A stretch of 64,000 bases of DNA from CAYNWT01 sp964450955 (lineage in GTDB: Bacteria > Planctomycetota > Planctomycetia > Planctomycetales > Planctomycetaceae): contig CAYVFI010000004.1 in the NCBI GenBank assembly GCA_964450955.1, positions 186,001-250,000 of the forward strand. Reading direction: 5' to 3'. Below are positions 63,170-64,000 of this stretch, in pieces. Each line of letters starts with the position of its first letter. Positions within the stretch are counted from its first letter, which is position 1. Made by a program: the position numbers and the translations under genes. The notes beneath the pieces are model-generated. The model was not told the DNA's origin. It saw nothing but the letters and a program-made list of their open reading frames with translations, and ran no database searches.

Positions 63170-64000
63170 ATGCGACGTTTGGTTTTTGTGGCGGCGACGA
63201 CTTTGCTGGCAGCATTGGGCTCATCCGCGCCGCACCCACAGACTGGTGACGATGCCTTTGAAGGTGGAAACACTGACGACACCACTGTCGCGGAGTTCGC
63301 TGCGATTCGCTCAACCTGGGAGAGAATCTGGAATTCTCGCGACCCTGCAATTGACCAGGCAGCCACCGCCGAACCGGCAGATGAAAAGACGGTTCTACAG
63401 CAACGTCTGGTGGAACTCACCAGAGACTTGAGTTCTCAGATGACAACGACGGAGCTGAAGGATGCCGTAGCCGCGGCAGAACTCAACAGCAAGGCACGCC
63501 AGGCCCAACAGAAGCTCGATCGGGCTGCGGCGATACTGAAGGAAGTGGCTGATCAGCATCCGGAAACACCGGCGGGACTCGCGGCCAATCGAGCGATCAA
63601 TGTGCTTTTCAGGCCGACACAGGAACTGATGATTGGCGAAGTACCAGAATCAGAGCCAATGCCGATCGTTGCGTTTGGCGATGCAATTGAGTTTGCACCC
63701 GACGCGATCCGGGTTCAGGATGTGACTCCGCTTTTTGCTCCCGACGCGAGACCAACGTGGGGCGGTGTCTCGATGCCACTCGGAACACCCATCCAGCCGC
63801 TAAGCGACCTGCCCTCGCCGTTTCAGGGGCCTGATAAACTGGACGTCGATTCGGCTGTGCCATCAGAAGTTCCCAATAAGGTTCGCCTGTGGGACTCAAT
63901 CATTCCTCTCACCAGTCGACCCGCACGGTTCGACCCGCGGTTCCCATTCGCTGGCGCGATCATTTACGAGTCAGTTGAGGAGCAGTCGAGCGGAATCATT
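63170..64000 (+). CDS. Exported protein of unknown function (5' part; continues beyond the window)
   Basis: The open frame covers 277 codons to the right edge without a stop. AAGGAG (63157-63162) lies 7 nt before the ATG. The N-terminus MRRLVFVAATTLLAALGSSA is a signal peptide. Residues about 65-135 are a helical, coiled-coil-like region (VLQQRLVELTRDLSSQM ... AELNSKARQAQQKLDRAAAILKEVADQHP), followed by a Pro-rich, strand-containing part. The pattern A-x-x-I-L-K-x-V-x-x-x-H-P-x-T-P-A is seen in envelope proteins of planctomycetes, but no family name can be assigned. Confidence 0.8.
   Translation, partial: MRRLVFVAATTLLAALGSSAPHPQTGDDAFEGGNTDDTTVAEFAAIRSTWERIWNSRDPAIDQAATAEPADEKTVLQQRLVELTRDLSSQMTTTELKDAVAAAELNSKARQAQQKLDRAAAILKEVADQHPETPAGLAANRAINVLFRPTQELMIGEVPESEPMPIVAFGDAIEFAPDAIRVQDVTPLFAPDARPTWGGVSMPLGTPIQPLSDLPSPFQGPDKLDVDSAVPSEVPNKVRLWDSIIPLTSRPARFDPRFPFAGAIIYESVEEQSSGII

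Overview
The window is bacterial chromosomal DNA from a planctomycete, most likely the Planctomycetaceae or a close relative; the genus cannot be fixed from the sequence alone. The signs are two large exported proteins carrying the N-terminal LEPR-XLL type motif (ENLEPRALLSA and VLEARALLTA), a PEP-CTERM protein, a secreted sulfatase, several twin-arginine (Tat) exported oxidoreductases, many tiny lipoproteins, wide gene spacing and a moderate-to-high GC content. There is no rRNA, prophage, complete insertion sequence or CRISPR array.

Layout. 1-14553 (minus) is one giant reading frame that runs off the left edge, at least 4851 codons: LEPR-XLL tag, DUF4347-like domain, a long series of DUF11-like repeats with a large inserted domain, eight SdrD-B-like repeats and a further DUF11-like module. 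14554-15415 is non-coding and carries a perfect 16-bp inverted repeat. 15416-22040 holds housekeeping genes (RNase R, a dihydroorotate-dehydrogenase-like protein, ThiL, YaaA) and two lipoproteins. 22258-22911 is a lone HNH/homing-endonuclease-like gene. 23247-25996 is a two-gene molybdenum hydroxylase operon of the isoquinoline 1-oxidoreductase type. 26090-34911 is a mixed accessory stretch: YdeI-like, PEP-CTERM, NIPSNAP, GNAT, Ycf46-like AAA+ ATPase, FAD oxidoreductase, secreted metzincin and an MnmM/YtqB-like methyltransferase, with two copies of an intergenic palindromic repeat. 34950-39015 has acpS and an operon of mrp, a natural sufE-sufS fusion and an esterase. 39200-42850 encodes an M28 peptidase with PDZ, a degenerate receiver and a Tat-exported Gfo/Idh/MocA oxidoreductase.

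43065-49955 is a plus-strand run: two uncharacterised genes, an enoyl-CoA hydratase, nadD, ribE and a large repeat protein whose 5' end looks damaged. 50287-51409 holds a DUF4145 gene next to the 3' remnant of a group II intron (domains V and VI plus the frameshifted end of its maturase). Then come an ABC-2 permease overlapping purM, a SHOCT-like lipoprotein, a sulfatase, the second LEPR-XLL protein (delta-60-like beta-propeller, VCBS-like and RTX repeats), hisF and a pilT-family ATPase, a DUF2007-like protein, tRNA-Ser(UGA) with its own promoter and terminator, and small exported or membrane proteins. The last CDS is cut by the right edge.

Functionally the window mixes core metabolism (NAD, riboflavin, thiamine, purine, histidine, Fe-S assembly, acyl carrier protein activation, RNA turnover) with a large investment in the cell surface. 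I found no convincing multi-gene system that is clearly new. The strongest leads are the Mrp that lacks its CxxC motif beside a SufE-SufS fusion, the group II intron remnant, the LEPR-XLL tag shared by two unrelated giant exported proteins, the nested repeat order of the giant adhesin, and several structured intergenic elements.
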